Shown here piece by piece: positions 49,301 to 62,400 of a DNA stretch of 64,000 nt (positions are counted from its first letter, which is position 1; the number at the start of each line of letters is the position of its first letter). Below the pieces are notes generated by a model. The model ran no database searches and was not told the DNA's origin. It worked only from the letters and a program-made list of their open reading frames with translations. The DNA comes from Hemicentrotus pulcherrimus. Lineage: Eukaryota; Echinodermata; Echinoidea; Camarodonta; Strongylocentrotidae. The position numbers were made by a program, and so were the translations under genes. Location: positions 104,368 to 168,367 of the forward strand of contig BEXV01000645.1 in the NCBI GenBank assembly GCA_003118195.1. Reading direction: 5' to 3'.

Positions 49301-50301
49301 TGCCAAATTGAACTGGGTCTTGTATGTTTTTCAACAGCAATCGCATTCTTGGCTGACTTGCGCAGTATGAGCAACATCTTTCCTTCTCTTACGATTCGGC
49401 ATCTCTCTTTGTTTGCAAATCTTATTCTAGAATCTGGAACATTGATAAAAGGCTCTTGTTTTGGCAGACCTTTTTTCTGCATCTTCTGTTGGAATCCCAT
49501 CAGACCCTCCCTCCCCTCATCCCATGAAGAACCCTCAACACAAGGAGCATTCCATTCCAGCCTCCTTGTCTCATTTCATTGATTTTGTTGCCCTCTTTAC
49601 TAGAATGTTGACGAAAAAAGATACTGAAATTGTTTTCAAGGGATAGAATGGGAACTGTTAAATGTGTCAATTGCCCATTTGTATCTCACTCTGTGTTGTG
49701 CTTGCCCTAGTTCACTCTATTTTGTCTGCTCTAGTTGTTCAAAAAGCTGTACATAATGTGACATTACATAGCCTTTGTTATAAATAGGTTACAGACAAAT
49801 ACCAATTGAATGGTACACCATGTAATTGGTTAAAAAGGAGGTCTGTCAATCAAATAACAGATGGCCAACCTTGAAGCATATCGTAACACTTTTAGATACA
49901 TAGTCAATTTATGCAAACACACATATGGATATATATCCAATTAGAAAAAAATATTGATCAGAATATATTCTGGTATCATCCAAGGTGTATAAATTCATAC
50001 TTTACGTTAACATTTTTAGTTTTATGGACGTTTTTAGAACAATTTAACTGACCAGGAAGGACGTACATGAACATGTAGATATCTATATTTCTGACAAACT
50101 TGTGTCTAAAAATATCCATGTTCTAAACACCTCGGATGCATGTGCTTGTGATATATGGTTCTACATTAAATGAGTAGACCTACAACGCTACATGTATTTC
50201 ATTTTATCCTATACTAAGAAATGCTATTATAGGAACACAATGTATGAATTTCCAGGATAAATCTAAAAGACATGGTTATACTACATGAAGTTACACTTTA
50301 A

Positions 50302-50539
50302 AGGGGTGTAGCATGGCAAATACTGGTTAACATCATCTACGACTTCTTTTGGCAACTACACGTAAACGAATGGACTTGATTAACGCTAGCGTCCGCAAAA
50401 CAGACCGAAGTTCTCCTTATGCTTCGGTTTCACGTACATGTATGTTGCACGCACGTGAATACTGTGGGTCGCATCGTCCATAGTCGTATTATACCCGATT
50501 GGCCCCGATTGGCATGGGTCTTATCATGCTACACCCCCT
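50302..50539. mobile_element. TTAA-flanked MITE, family B
   Basis: 238 bp, flanked by TTAA at 50298-50301 and 50540-50543. Terminal repeats are AGGGGTGTAGCATG and, on the complement of the right end, AGGGGGTGTAGCATG. The interior is CpG-rich and contains an E-box CACGTG. Confidence 0.82.
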
Positions 50540-51258
50540 TTAATACAAGCTAATAATTTTTTTAATGAAAATGCATTTGTTTTTATATTTAAAGAAGATA
50601 CATGTACATGTAGGTGGTCTTATAAGGATTCATTTAATAACCAAGATTCCTTGTACTTGAGCTTCAAACCAAACCAACCAAATCTTATTCATTTGACGGT
50701 GTATGTAATATGATTTCTTTTAATAATCTGTTTGTTTTCTACAAGGTGTCATTGATGTGATTGGGGTATTGATGTTTACCCCCCTGAATCATGCAATAGT
50801 GAAATGGACTTTTCATGTAGTAGCACAGACAGAGCCCATCTTGAAATAAATACAGCATACTTGTATGATAAGCCCCTACCCCCACCCCAGTGATGCAGGA
50901 AACAGTGACGCAGGAAACAGCACTGCCTGTAAAAAGTCGATGGATTAATTTACCTTTTTGTGCAATCTGAGGGATTTTAATATGTTTATATTTTTGCTCA
51001 CAAAAAAATCATCACATTCGAAGGTAAATAAACCCCCTCATAAATTGATGGTGTGATTGGTGTCCTGTCCATGCACTGCCTTGCAGTGTTTGTAAGCTAA
51101 ACAGTCTTTCATTCACAATCATTTTGTCATTTTGTAGGGATTCATATAAATCTGAGAGAAAGTTTGCTGTGAATGAGTTAATAGGGCTGAACCACTATGC
51201 CAGCCAGCCTAGAGCCCGAGACGGACGGATAGGAAACCAGAGATTAAGAAGAGAATAC

Positions 51259-51333
51259 TAATTGGGTCACAGCTCCAGGAAGACAGGGCAGGTATTACGC
51301 TGACCTATTTTCACAGTCATTATGACCCATATT
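51259..51333. promoter_or_regulatory. Cluster of three RORE matches, candidate enhancer
   Basis: Three perfect matches to WAWNTRGGTCA lie within 75 bp: TAATTGGGTCA (+, 51259-51269), AAAATAGGTCA (-, 51301-51311) and AATATGGGTCA (-, 51323-51333). The two minus-strand sites are spaced 22 bp start to start, about two helical turns. A non-canonical E-box CACGTT follows at 51396-51401. The cluster is about 2 kb upstream of the candidate receptor promoter. Confidence 0.5.
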
Positions 51334-52204
51334 TTGACATAATAAAAACATGTCGTTAACCCACGGAGAACAATTAATACCCTATACAAGAGGATCACGT
51401 TGTCGGCTATCAAAACAGTGAAGTCGTGACCATGCTAATTCCCATTTAGCGACTCATCATTTTGTGGATTTATCTTTCACAGTATTAAAGAATAATGTGA
51501 CTATAATATATCCGATAAAACTCGCATCAAATTGCAGTCAATATACATGTACATGTACGAGGTTAAGAGGGGCTCATAGCATTATTTACCCTCACCTTTA
51601 CCAGAGTTTCTGGAAGCTTTTCTTTCTGCAATAAGCATGCATTTGTTATCATATTAAAAAACTAAAAATTCTGTTCCCTTTGATTTAAGTCCTGAATTTA
51701 TTTTTAATGTCCTATTTTCCATATTACTGCGGAGGCCAGGAGCCCTATGCACATTTATACTCATTGTATGATAACAGTTAAATAAAATAGTTAAATAGAT
51801 CTCAGTAGATGTGACAGGTACTGCTATGTCAGCAAACATTATTGATGTTATACAACATGTGTAGATACATATGTTTATTTACTGTCTGAGTAACGAAGTG
51901 CATGCAACGGCAAAGGGCCAAAGATTAATAGGCTAAAGTTTTCAGGTTCAGGCAAGGACAAGAAAAATACAATCTTGGTATTTGAATCATTTTAATCAGA
52001 CTTACATAACTTAAAAAGAATTTGACCTATTAGCTTTATCATATGACAATGATAAGGCCTACTGGAGATTTTGGTGAGTAAACTGCAACAAAAGGGAACA
52101 TCCAAGATAACTCTTATTCTCATAAAAAAATAGGGCCTGTGTTTTTTATAATACCGGTAACCATCAAATATTGGTTGGTTAGTTTAACCTGATTTTTAAG
52201 AAAG

Positions 52205-52385
52205 CATCTGTATGCTTGTGAGTAAGCAACTAGGAGAACAATAGTTTTAAGTCCTCTTTGAGGGACTTGGTAATGAGGATTAATGAATTACCAAAGGGCA
52301 CAAGCACATCGACTTGGTTTCGAACCAGGGACCTCCCCGTTACAAAACCACTGCTCTATACCACGGAACCATTCCGTCTCCTCTA
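52205..52385 (-). mobile_element. tRNA-derived SINE (Thr-like head)
   Basis: On the minus strand GGTTCCGTGGTATAGAGCAG resembles an A-box, TTTTGTAA an anticodon loop (TGT), and GGTTCGAAACC (52316-52326) a B-box. It is followed by GCCCTTTGGTAATTCATTAA and TCCTCATTACCAAGTCCCTC, a body I associate with a common marine-invertebrate SINE. The cloverleaf stems are imperfect, so it is a retroposon rather than a tRNA gene. Confidence 0.7.
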
Positions 52386-55300
52386 TAATCTACTTTGTAT
52401 ATACTCAGGGCAAAACAACCTGCATTTCTCTATGTAATACCTGAATATAATTAGCCTTGTACATTCAAAATATTGTAGTACATGTAGCTTGTATAACTAC
52501 CAAGAAAAAGAAAAACTCTATAGAAAATACACCTGTAAGTTGACTTATATGAATAAAATTGGGTTAAAGTACAGTTGATGATTTGGAATCTCTGCAATCT
52601 GTGATAAGCTGGGTTTACAACTTTTTGTCGGTAGGTCTGCTACATCAAAGGGTAAAGGATGACAATGACTGTAGAAGTGTTCATTCTGTTTGTATTACTG
52701 ATTGTAAAGATATGACCTTGGGACTGAAATTGAGGTTGATAACCTGTATCATCATATGTAGGTTTGAAGTCTGAGCTTATTAGATGCATTTACACTATCA
52801 GCTTCATGTAACTTCTAGAAAACTGACTGAAAAGTTCCCATACAGGAAGAAACGTTTACAAGCAAGTAAGATCTATTTCACAGGAATTTCTCATTCATTT
52901 AAGTTTAATGATTGACTCAAGACAATTAGACTCTTTGCTTGTGTCATTTGATATTTAGTTTGTAATAATATTCTGTGACTTGTAAAACTGTGGTTTACAA
53001 ATGAAAAGAATAATTAAATGGTTACTTCAAACTTCAAAGTTAGTAGTTATCATCTTAACATGAACACAGCATTCGGTAAATAATATCTGTGGAAGGCATT
53101 AATCTAGCTATTTTTTGTTGTTATTACTTCATTTTTTTTGGGGGGGGGGAGAAAAAAACATGCCCTTTTCTATAAAATACAATGAGGTTGGGGTCTAAGA
53201 GAGAAAAATACATACATATAGATACACTTCACAATGATCATAAATGGGTTTTTTTAACAATTTGATATTGATTTATTTCGAGCCATGACTTTAACACATA
53301 GTACAGATATCCTAAAGGATAAAAGCATAACAAAAATGTGGTAAACTTCTAATAAATCACCTTAACGTTGGTCGTTGTGTATGTTTTAATTGCTCTAGAT
53401 GTATTGATTATCATAACATTACAGGTTTGTTTAGATACCATTAGTTTTCAATGGGCCACATCAAGACATAAGAACATACAACGCAATGAAATCTATCTCT
53501 AGGATTTGACACCGACAACATAAAGCAAATAAGACAAATATAGCAAATAATAATCATTCAAAGGCTCTGCGGTTATGATTCCGGCTAACCACTCTTTACG
53601 CTCCAATAATAAAAGCCATAAATCAACCTGTCCTATTTGAGCCAGATATAGGGTAATCATTGTATAATATACCACAGAAGAAAACTACTATTCCAATTCA
53701 ACTTTCAACAACACCCAAATAGTTTCTAGTTAATGAAAGGAATTAATCATATGGCATCCAATCTAAATTTATTTGACAGCTGTACTGGTATACAGGAAGT
53801 TTTTTTGTGTGTAACAAGACATCAAATTTGTTGGTGTGTAACTATAACAGTGATGTAAAAATACAATAATAAAACAAAAATGTGGGATAGAACAGGATGC
53901 AGACCAAGAAGTAATTGACATAATTTACCCTAGATTTCTGATCTATTTCACCAACAAAGACATATATTTGAAGTTTGATTTCAAGTTTTAAGCAAGAAAA
54001 TAGAGTAGAGAAAGCAATTAAACTTTGTAAGTACCGGTAGTCTATATACCCGGTACATAACAAGTTTTTTAGCTGCGTATTCCCAAATTCCCACAGGATT
54101 CATCTTTTATTTTCATTTATTTCGCTTGACTGAAAATGAACTTTGAGTACCATAGAAAAAGTGCATTAACTTTGCTACTTGTACATGAACTTTTCATTTC
54201 CATTAATAAATGCAGTACGGTGAATTGGTTTCCTTTTAAGAAAAAATGGATATTAAAGATCAGTAACCCCTATATAAATGGGATGCGCACTGGTTTATTA
54301 CTTGTGTAGGTGCAAAGCCCTTATAGTAATACCCCATATCTCATTACAGTCAAGTAAATTGAAATATTGATAGCTAATCCTGTGAAGTAATGGATATATG
54401 TAACACTGGACAGGGTTAGAAGTTTAGATTAGCATACATAATGAACTCTTGGGTTAGGATTAGTTTTTAGGTAAGTTTATTAGGTGCTGGGTTAAAGATA
54501 CATTTGGTTGAGTGATAGGAGCACTGAGATACTGTTGCTCAAGCAAAGATGAACATATGCTATACAATCTTTTAAACTCATCTTTCTTTTTCACAATAAT
54601 GAGGATTCTATTGTTTAACACTCTACAAGTGTCTTGGGGTCTCTGAATAAAACAGCTAGCCTCATTACAAGCTCAAGTATGCCTGTTTATTTTAAAGCTT
54701 GTACCTCTTTAAAAGTAGTGGGCTGTTAGCAAAGCTACATGTAATGCCTTGAATTAGTTGATGATCATCAATAACAATACTCTGGGTTACATAGCGCTTA
54801 ATACAAATGTTCACTGCCAATATCTCTCAACGCGCTGATACATGTATTTGATTACATGTACATCTTTTATGTTGCACATTAATGGAGTTATGTAATGTTG
54901 CACATTAACGGAGTTATACTGTATAGTTAAAACACTCTTCTTTTATCTCCATGGTTGAAATTCAGATGAAAGATTGAACATATATAATGTACTCTTTAGA
55001 AAGGGAAAGAAATTGATGCAAGCAAAGCTAAACAAAACCAATTAGACTTTACCTTTAAATCTGGAATACTTGGGAATATCGGTACATGTAGAAGAAACAA
55101 GAAGCCTGTTGCCAGGAACTCTCCTTACTTGATTACTTTCTGAGAAAACAGACAATCTGACTTGTTCATGGGGTCTGGGGATTGATACTGATGCTTTCCT
55201 GATGGTTGTCATGGTACACTGTAATCATAACATTGCAAACGTTCATAGCAACATACAACATGAGATGTTGCTGAGTACGTGAAACATGCTGTGGAGAATG

Positions 55301-56992
55301 TAGATACCGTACTGTAGGTGAATTCTCCAAAACATATAATCTTTGGAAGAGTATAGTGACAAAAACTGTAAAACTGGATAACAAAATTATTTATATCTAA
55401 ATTATTAAAAGAAATGTAACATGGAGACTACATAGAGAACTTGAGAGGTTAAGTACGTTTTGAGAAGGAACAACCTACATCTATTGTACATAAATCCACT
55501 CAGTTTATAGTATTTTCAAACTGATCATGGTTTATGTATGTAAATCTATATACCTGCATATAAAATAATTCGTTTTTAAATGCTTGATCAATTTGTTACA
55601 CAATTTAAATTAACAATGCCTTAGAAAAAGCTCAAACCAAATTTGCTAGATCTCTTCATACAGATACTGCTCATTCCCTATTTCTTACATACACTGTATA
55701 TGTATATTTACTTTATCGACAAACAGTATTTTGGTTGTGTTTATAGAAGAGGTTTGTTTGAATAAAGTCTGTATTGACTGATCACAATCTCACTGGGTGT
55801 TAGTGACCTAAAACAATTGTTTGACAATGCTAACAGATAACTGGGAACTGTCACAATGCAGTTTAGATTGTAGACCTTCAAGTTCACCTATAAACTGGGT
55901 GCTCAGGTCTATTGTGAATTTCAATGTATGACCAGATGAACTTCATGTATATTATTTTACAGCATCAAAAGAGAAATGCCACTCTGATATTTCATTGGTG
56001 GTAAATATTATAAAAAAGTAAAAGCAGAAAAATGAGAGAAACAGATAAGTGAAAGATTGAGCAAAATCTGATTAAAATGAAAAAGATATGAGATTTTCAA
56101 GTTGATTGAAATCATCACGCACAAACTGAGCACTATGTGATGCTGAAGATTTTCCTTGGAGGAAATAGAAATCTATCATTTTTCAATGCAGAGCAAATGG
56201 GAACCTGACAAATATGGCACAGCTATAGTGTTGTCAGTATGTGTTTGTGTTTGATTGATTGAAACTTCAAAAATGTAAAAGGTATTCTTATTTTAATCGA
56301 ACTTAGCTCAAACTTTCAGCAAAAAGGTGTTAACTCACTGGGGTGGGGGAGGGAGGGGGGCACGATTTGATCCCCATACGGTCATAAGCACATTTTAAGA
56401 ACTGTTCATCAATCACATCGCTTTATCGCTACAGCGTTTATCCCATATTTTAATGTCAATAGAAGACAAATTTATTTGTCACGATGCATTTCAATTTTTG
56501 AGCAGTTGAGTATGAATCCTGCCACACACAGGTAAAGGAGACCTAACAATTGATATTCTTTACCCCCTGAACATTAATTCCAAAGGTCTTGTTGCCTTAA
56601 CATGCCTGTCTCGTTGAAGCAAAGCAATACCTGACACAAACATGAATGATTGCAATCATCAGACAATATCAATGGCTCAATTTGAAAATAAAGTTTGAGG
56701 GACATAACAAAGTGCATGCTATGAAAAAAATATGTTTTTGACAAAAAAAAAACAAATAACTGGTGAATTGTTAAATTGGTGAAACTGGTCCTGGTGAACA
56801 TGACTATAGGATGAGGCAACCTCTACTACAATGGGTAAGGCCAAATAATCTCATGATCAATACCGTTAATATCTTCATCAAAATATCAGTCTACCGGTAT
56901 CTGAATAATCAAATATGATAAAAGAAGATGTGATTGCAAAGACTTTTGAGAGAAACAGCGTAATCAGACATTTCAGCCTAGTCCATCTCCTA
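52386..56992. other. Non-coding stretch
   Basis: AT-rich with a G/T-run near 53140 and the relic at 55971-56310. No gene seen. Confidence 0.6.
55971..56310. mobile_element. Probable relic of a family C-like MITE
   Basis: Contains GCCACTCTGATATTTCATTG, AAGCAGAAAAATGAGAGAAA and GATTGAGCAAAATCTGATTA, similar in order to the left arm of family C. An inverted counterpart, GCTCAAACTTTC, lies near 56308. Termini are uncertain. Confidence 0.45.
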
Positions 56993-56996
56993 TTAA

Positions 56997-57758
56997 AGGA
57001 CAAGTCCACTCCAAAAATAACTTACTTTCAATAGAACCAGAAAAATCAGACAAAGCAATCAAAAAAAGTTTGAGCAAAATCGGATAACTAATAAGAAAGT
57101 AATGAATGTTTAATGGCATTAAAAACTTTGAATATCACTAAACAAATTGGCAACTCACTCATGAGTCTGTGACGTATGGTCCTCACTATGCACTACTTAT
57201 TTCCTGTATATTAATAATATAAATTTCCTATTTTCACCCGAAGAATCCTATTTCTTCACACCAGCATCCAAGTTAGATTGTTAGTAATATGTGTTTGTGT
57301 GGACACACAAATAAAGAGTTATTGTTGTCCAATAAAATCATTAAAAAAAAATGAATTTTGATAAACTATTTATATAAATATCAATAATTATGAAATACAA
57401 TATTCAGAAAATAGTATAAATTCTTCAAAATTCATAAAAGTTTTTGGGAAATGTCACACACGCAATAACCTGGGCAAAGGCATGGGGAAATCAAGTTCTG
57501 GGGGATAAAAAGGGAAATGTATTGGATTAAACTATGTAAAGCAATTGATAAGTTTTGAGATGACATCACAAACTGATAACCATCTTGGCAATTTTTGTTG
57601 TGAATCTCATTGTTCCACAGTTTCACATACCGGGTACTTTTTCAAAAAATCATAACTTTCTCATTTGTTATCCGATTTTGCTCAAACTTTTTGGGATTGG
57701 TTTGTCTGATTTTTCTGCTTTTATTGAAAGTAAGTTATTTTTCGAGTGGACTTGTCCT
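56997..57758. mobile_element. TTAA-flanked MITE, family C (AGGACAAGTCCACTC ends)
   Basis: About 762 bp with inverted ends AGGACAAGTCCACTC, followed inward on both arms by AAAAATAACTTACTTTCAAT and the GCTCAAACTTTTT region. Flanked by TTAA at 56993-56996 and 57759-57762. The arms are about 110 bp; the centre is AT-rich and non-coding. Confidence 0.82.
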
Positions 57759-58669
57759 TTAAAATGTGCAAACATTGTAATGACATATTACTCAATCCAA
57801 ACAAGATTTCTATGGGATAAACAAATCACCTTAGTCGATTTCTCAAAGCTTAGTCTTTGCAATCAATGCTACATGTACTTATGATTTATGAACCATTGAA
57901 TGTAAAGTTAATACAAATGCCAGGATAGATTAATTAATTATTCTGACATTTCTTGGCTGTAATTGGGACATCTCAAATGAAAATACTTTCAATATGACAT
58001 ATTCTCAAATTTGTTCTATTTTATTTCCTTCTAGAATCAAATTATATAATACAGCTTTGAAAACAGTCAGACAATTACACATCAACCTCTACTGTATTTG
58101 ACATTGGTAAATAAGAATGCTATCATAAAAGGGTAAATGACTTACATGTATGTACATTTTTTTTCACTTTATTAAGGATATTGTTACATTATGAGAAAGA
58201 TGTAAACATGTTGGCACATCTTGAACCACTTTACTCTCCAAACTCCAGAGCAGTTCACTTTATTAAGCAGCTAGATTCCAATCAACTGATAAAATCTTGA
58301 GATTAATTAAGGTTATCTAGCTCTGCCTATCCTGGAGCAATGCTACGCAGCTTAGTTTGGAAACTGAAACTCTGATCTATTCTAAATATACATCCTTTAC
58401 AGAGGTACTCTGTAGTCTCTGTACGGATTTGACATCATTCCTAGAAAGCTTGGGGCAACAAGACGCAAGAGAAACATCAAGAATTATGACCTAATTCAAA
58501 ACAATATCATTGACCTACAAACAATGAGATATTCCTGCCTTGCGGATGCACAATCGCTTGCTCTACATAACATACATCTCCCTCTCACCCTCTCACTCTC
58601 TCTCTCCCTTCCTCCTCTCTCTCTCCCTCCCCTCATCCTCCGGCTCCCTCCTCCACAGTCTCCCTATCT

Positions 58670-58770
58670 TGTTGAGTCATGAGAACGCTGTATTTCATTC
58701 ACGGCACTGAGTCGATGCAAGATGCTATCTCCACAGCCAGGGGGCAAGAGAAAAAGAGTGCACCATTTGT
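58670..58770 (+). other. Possible untranslated or leader exon
   Basis: A long pyrimidine tract ending CCTCCACAG (58570-58660) precedes a G+C-richer block that ends in GCACCATTT|gtaagt near 58768. From an ATG at 58679 the frame reads MRTLYFIHGTESMQDAISTA before the donor; other frames stop early. It may be a 5' leader exon of a plus-strand gene, or chance. Confidence 0.2.
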
Positions 58771-59257
58771 AAGTCAAATAAATACAGTACCATCAATAAG
58801 ACTGCGGAAAATTACAAGGAAATGAATAGTTGGCAGTCAATTATTCCAATTTTGCCCATCAACTTGTTACATGTAAGATGTTAAGTGATGTGGTCTGATA
58901 CATAGGCCAAAAACTAATTGTGTCAAGTGGCTCTCTAGTCTACCACTACCCTTTTTTCTATAAATTGTTGATGTATGAAACTAATACAGAGAAAAGCATG
59001 AAGTAAACCCATTTCAGCTTTAATAAGCCTCGAGATGTACACTCCATATTTCCATAACATAAGATATAATATCAGAGCAGAAGAAGGATTGTATATAGAA
59101 GACTAGCATTATAAATTCATGAATTGAAAACTGTGACAATTTATTAGGCCATAAAACTACATGTAGGCTACTGAAACTACAAAATTAAAATAAGGTCATT
59201 CTTTTCAAATCATAGATGTAGATCACTATATATATCATGTCTATAATACGTCCGGAC

Positions 59258-59402
59258 CAGTGGCGTACGCAGGATTCTTTTCAAGGGGGGTTTTAAAATC
59301 AAAAGGGGGGTGTTTTCCAAAAAAACATACATAAAACATACACATTAAAAAAACTTGAGGGGGGGGGATAACCCCAAAACCACCCCCCTGCATATGCGCC
59401 TG
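59258..59402. mobile_element. Short hAT-like MITE
   Basis: 145 bp starting CAGTGGCGTACGCAGGAT, ending with the complement of CAGGCGCATATGCAGG. Flanked by GTCCGGAC at 59250-59257 and 59403-59410, an 8-bp duplication typical of hAT. Because the duplicated octamer is itself palindromic it could instead extend the inverted repeats. The GGGGGG/CCCCCC arms are characteristic of CAGTGGCGTA-type MITEs. Confidence 0.75.
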
Positions 59403-59410
59403 GTCCGGAC

Positions 59411-62400
59411 AATTTAAAAGGAGTTCAAATTGCAAAAGCTTTGTTTGTACAAATGTATATCCAAGCTAATGAACATGTATCTAGGTGCATTGTTAGAATA
59501 TTTAATCTTTATTTGTTGTAAATGCTATCAAATTTTACCCACTCGATATCAAGTGCCATATAACATGTAAATCAGATATTTAAGAAGTCAAGTTGTCTAC
59601 ATTTACACACCTTCTCCTACATTTTCTTTACCTTTGACTTTAAGTCAAGGCACAATTTACAACAATTCTGATACTGATTTTTTTTTTGCATCTTGAAAAG
59701 AAAGAGTATATGGGAAAGAAAGAGGGACAGAGTTACAGTTGTAAGACAAGGAGATTTGAGCTTAAATAGTTATTAGAAATTTAGAATACATATTTAGCCT
59801 GCAATTTAAAATAGGAATATGAAGGAAAGTGTTGAATGTTATTTTGGAAACGTGAAAGGAAGTTGCTGAAAACATGCATAACTCCGCTGTATGAGTGATC
59901 AGGAACTAGCAATGAGTGCTGATAGAATCACATGTATCATTAGCTACATTGACATGCTCACATTCACCAATGTAGACAAACATATACATGAATGTACCGG
60001 TACATACATGCACAGTCTTACAGATGTACAGGCTTTTGAAAAACTGTTTTAAGTAACATTAACATGTCACATTACTGACATTTTTTGGCTACGATAATGA
60101 CAAAAAACACTGTGTTACATGTAAGAGCAGCAGGACGTAAAACCAAGGAAGACAAAGATGAGGATGATTATTTCTTAATAGAATTTGTACCTGTGACTGA
60201 ATTCAATTTTCATGTTCATTTACTAAATGGCTGTAGAAGACCAACAAAGATCAAAGAGCCATGCAGTAACAGTATTCATATCAACTACACTGATTGATAT
60301 CCCTTGAAATCATTTTTATAAGCAGTTGAAGATGAGTATACATGTATATCAAATTTACTAAGCATCTTTAACTATCAATTCTATTTTAATCTAAAGCACA
60401 CAACACAATGTAATAAGAATCACTTTGTCAATTTTTTTCTATCTACATGTACAGTGCAAGGTTTCCTCTTGAGCATCATTCCCTTCCTTTTCTTAATTGT
60501 TTTTAGTCAAACTGTCTATCAATTAATAGATATGAACCTGAAACAATGGGCAGGATGTACCATATAATAATAACTCATTAAAACCTTTTTTCATCAGCAG
60601 ACAATGTAAATATTCACTCATGTGATATATGGAATTAATTCATTACAAAGCTCATTCTTTTTACTCACATTAAAACATTAAAATCTATAACAATAAGAAG
60701 TGGATTGCCAATGACTATTTTCAGCCCAGCAGTTGAAGGTAGTTTTAAATATTTCCTAATGTTCTACAGTTTATATTTTGGATATGTAGGCAAGAACTTC
60801 AGAACAGGCAGAAAAACAGGATACATGGCACAATCTGGTTTTAAAACAGTACAAATTGTCTTTTGAGATTCAAGAGCGAAAGAGCATTAACTCTGTGTTA
60901 AAAGATATGAGTTAATGCCCTCTGCCTCTGGGCTTTTAATTAGCAGACATATTGTTCCACTTCTTTCCTTTTTGGATATCCATAGGATGAAATAGGATGG
61001 AGATGACTGATTTAAGAAAAGTGTTGATATTGAGATTTAAAGACATACATGTAAGATGAAAAAGTTTGATATTGTATGAATACCTGTCAAGGTAAAAGGC
61101 TCTTTTCTATTTAGGTCACATTGCGATCATTGTCATTAGGCATTCTAAAGAATGTTACTAGTTTGACATGAGACACCCAAGGGGTTACATCCAAACCCAA
61201 ACGTGCCACGACAGTGACGCAAGAACTGCCCGGACACGTCACAGATCATCTAAGATTCTATTTCACCCTCCATCATGTGAATCTGGTGCCCCTTTGTCTG
61301 TTGACTATGATATAGTTTGGAGGAGAAAGCCTCAAGGTTTACATCCACTCTAAGAAAGCGTGACATACTTTCTCTTATTCAAGATGCATAGTCATGGATG
61401 TAGCAGTAACTAGCTATACATGGATGACATCTATTCAACATCTTTAAGATACCGAGACTGGTTTTGTAATGGATGTAATGGGCATGTTTTACATTTTTGG
61501 TTGTACATTTACAAAGAACTAAGCCAAAAACTGCACACCCATACCCTGTTAAGTGTTGAATAATGATTTTGATTATGTTAAAAAAACATATTTCCCATAG
61601 ACTATTTCAGTTCAGGTTATGTATGTATATAGCGTTTAATTAGTATTAGGATCCTAGCTTGAATTAAGAGATTAATACAGGAAATGTATTTGATTCCCTC
61701 TGATTATGAAAAAATAATTTAATAATAAACATGGAATATGGATAATGATTGATTGGATTAGAAAGTATGTAATTGGCTAACCAATTAATTCTTCGATTTG
61801 ATGACCATTGGTTAATTAGCTGCTTGAATAATGTTTAAATCCCTTGAAACTTTTAGAGGCATTTACCTTTTAATAAATAAATGTGATTAAAAAATATCTC
61901 AATTAAACTGATATGAACTTCTGATTGTCTGTAAAGTTGTATTTCTTGCAAAAGCAAAGGCTGGGACAGAAATTTGTCTTATTTCTTACACTTCAGGTGC
62001 ACATCAGTGCTTGTACAGTTACCTTCAGACTTCTTAACTGAAGTTTAATAGAAAAAAATATAAAGTGCTTTCTTAGTTTCTTAGCCCATCCTGGCAGACA
62101 AGTTCATGTATCTGATTTTTTATAAAAAATCAAATTGACCTCCAGGTAAATTATAGCATTATATGGTATCTGGGATTTCAGCTTATTGTTAAACACATAT
62201 CAATTATGATAGTCTTATTTGAATGAAAATGACGACTTATTTGGAAAGTAGAAAATTCTACTTCTAATTGTCATTATTTTTTTTAAAGACATTTCATATC
62301 TATAAGAGGTATATAAATGCATTAATACAGAGTGGCTTTACACGAGATGGCTGATACAAGATGAACTATTTTATATTTCTCCTCTCAAATCTTGACAAAT

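Noticed and set aside
49082..49582. 166-codon open frame on the plus strand in the GC-rich block
   Set aside because: Overlapping frames on both strands are also open, the translation has no recognisable domain, and high G+C alone lowers stop frequency. Treated as promoter-type DNA.
52205..52385. Functional tRNA-Thr gene
   Set aside because: A- and B-boxes are present, but the stems are imperfect and a SINE body follows directly.
59241..59435. Open frame ending NPAYATGPDVL on the minus strand
   Set aside because: It is the translation of the CAGTGGCGTA-type hAT MITE, a frequent spurious prediction.
60085..60297. 70-codon open frame with charged, protein-like sequence
   Set aside because: Some codon-like appearance, but no homology, promoter or splice evidence; not separable from chance in AT-rich DNA.
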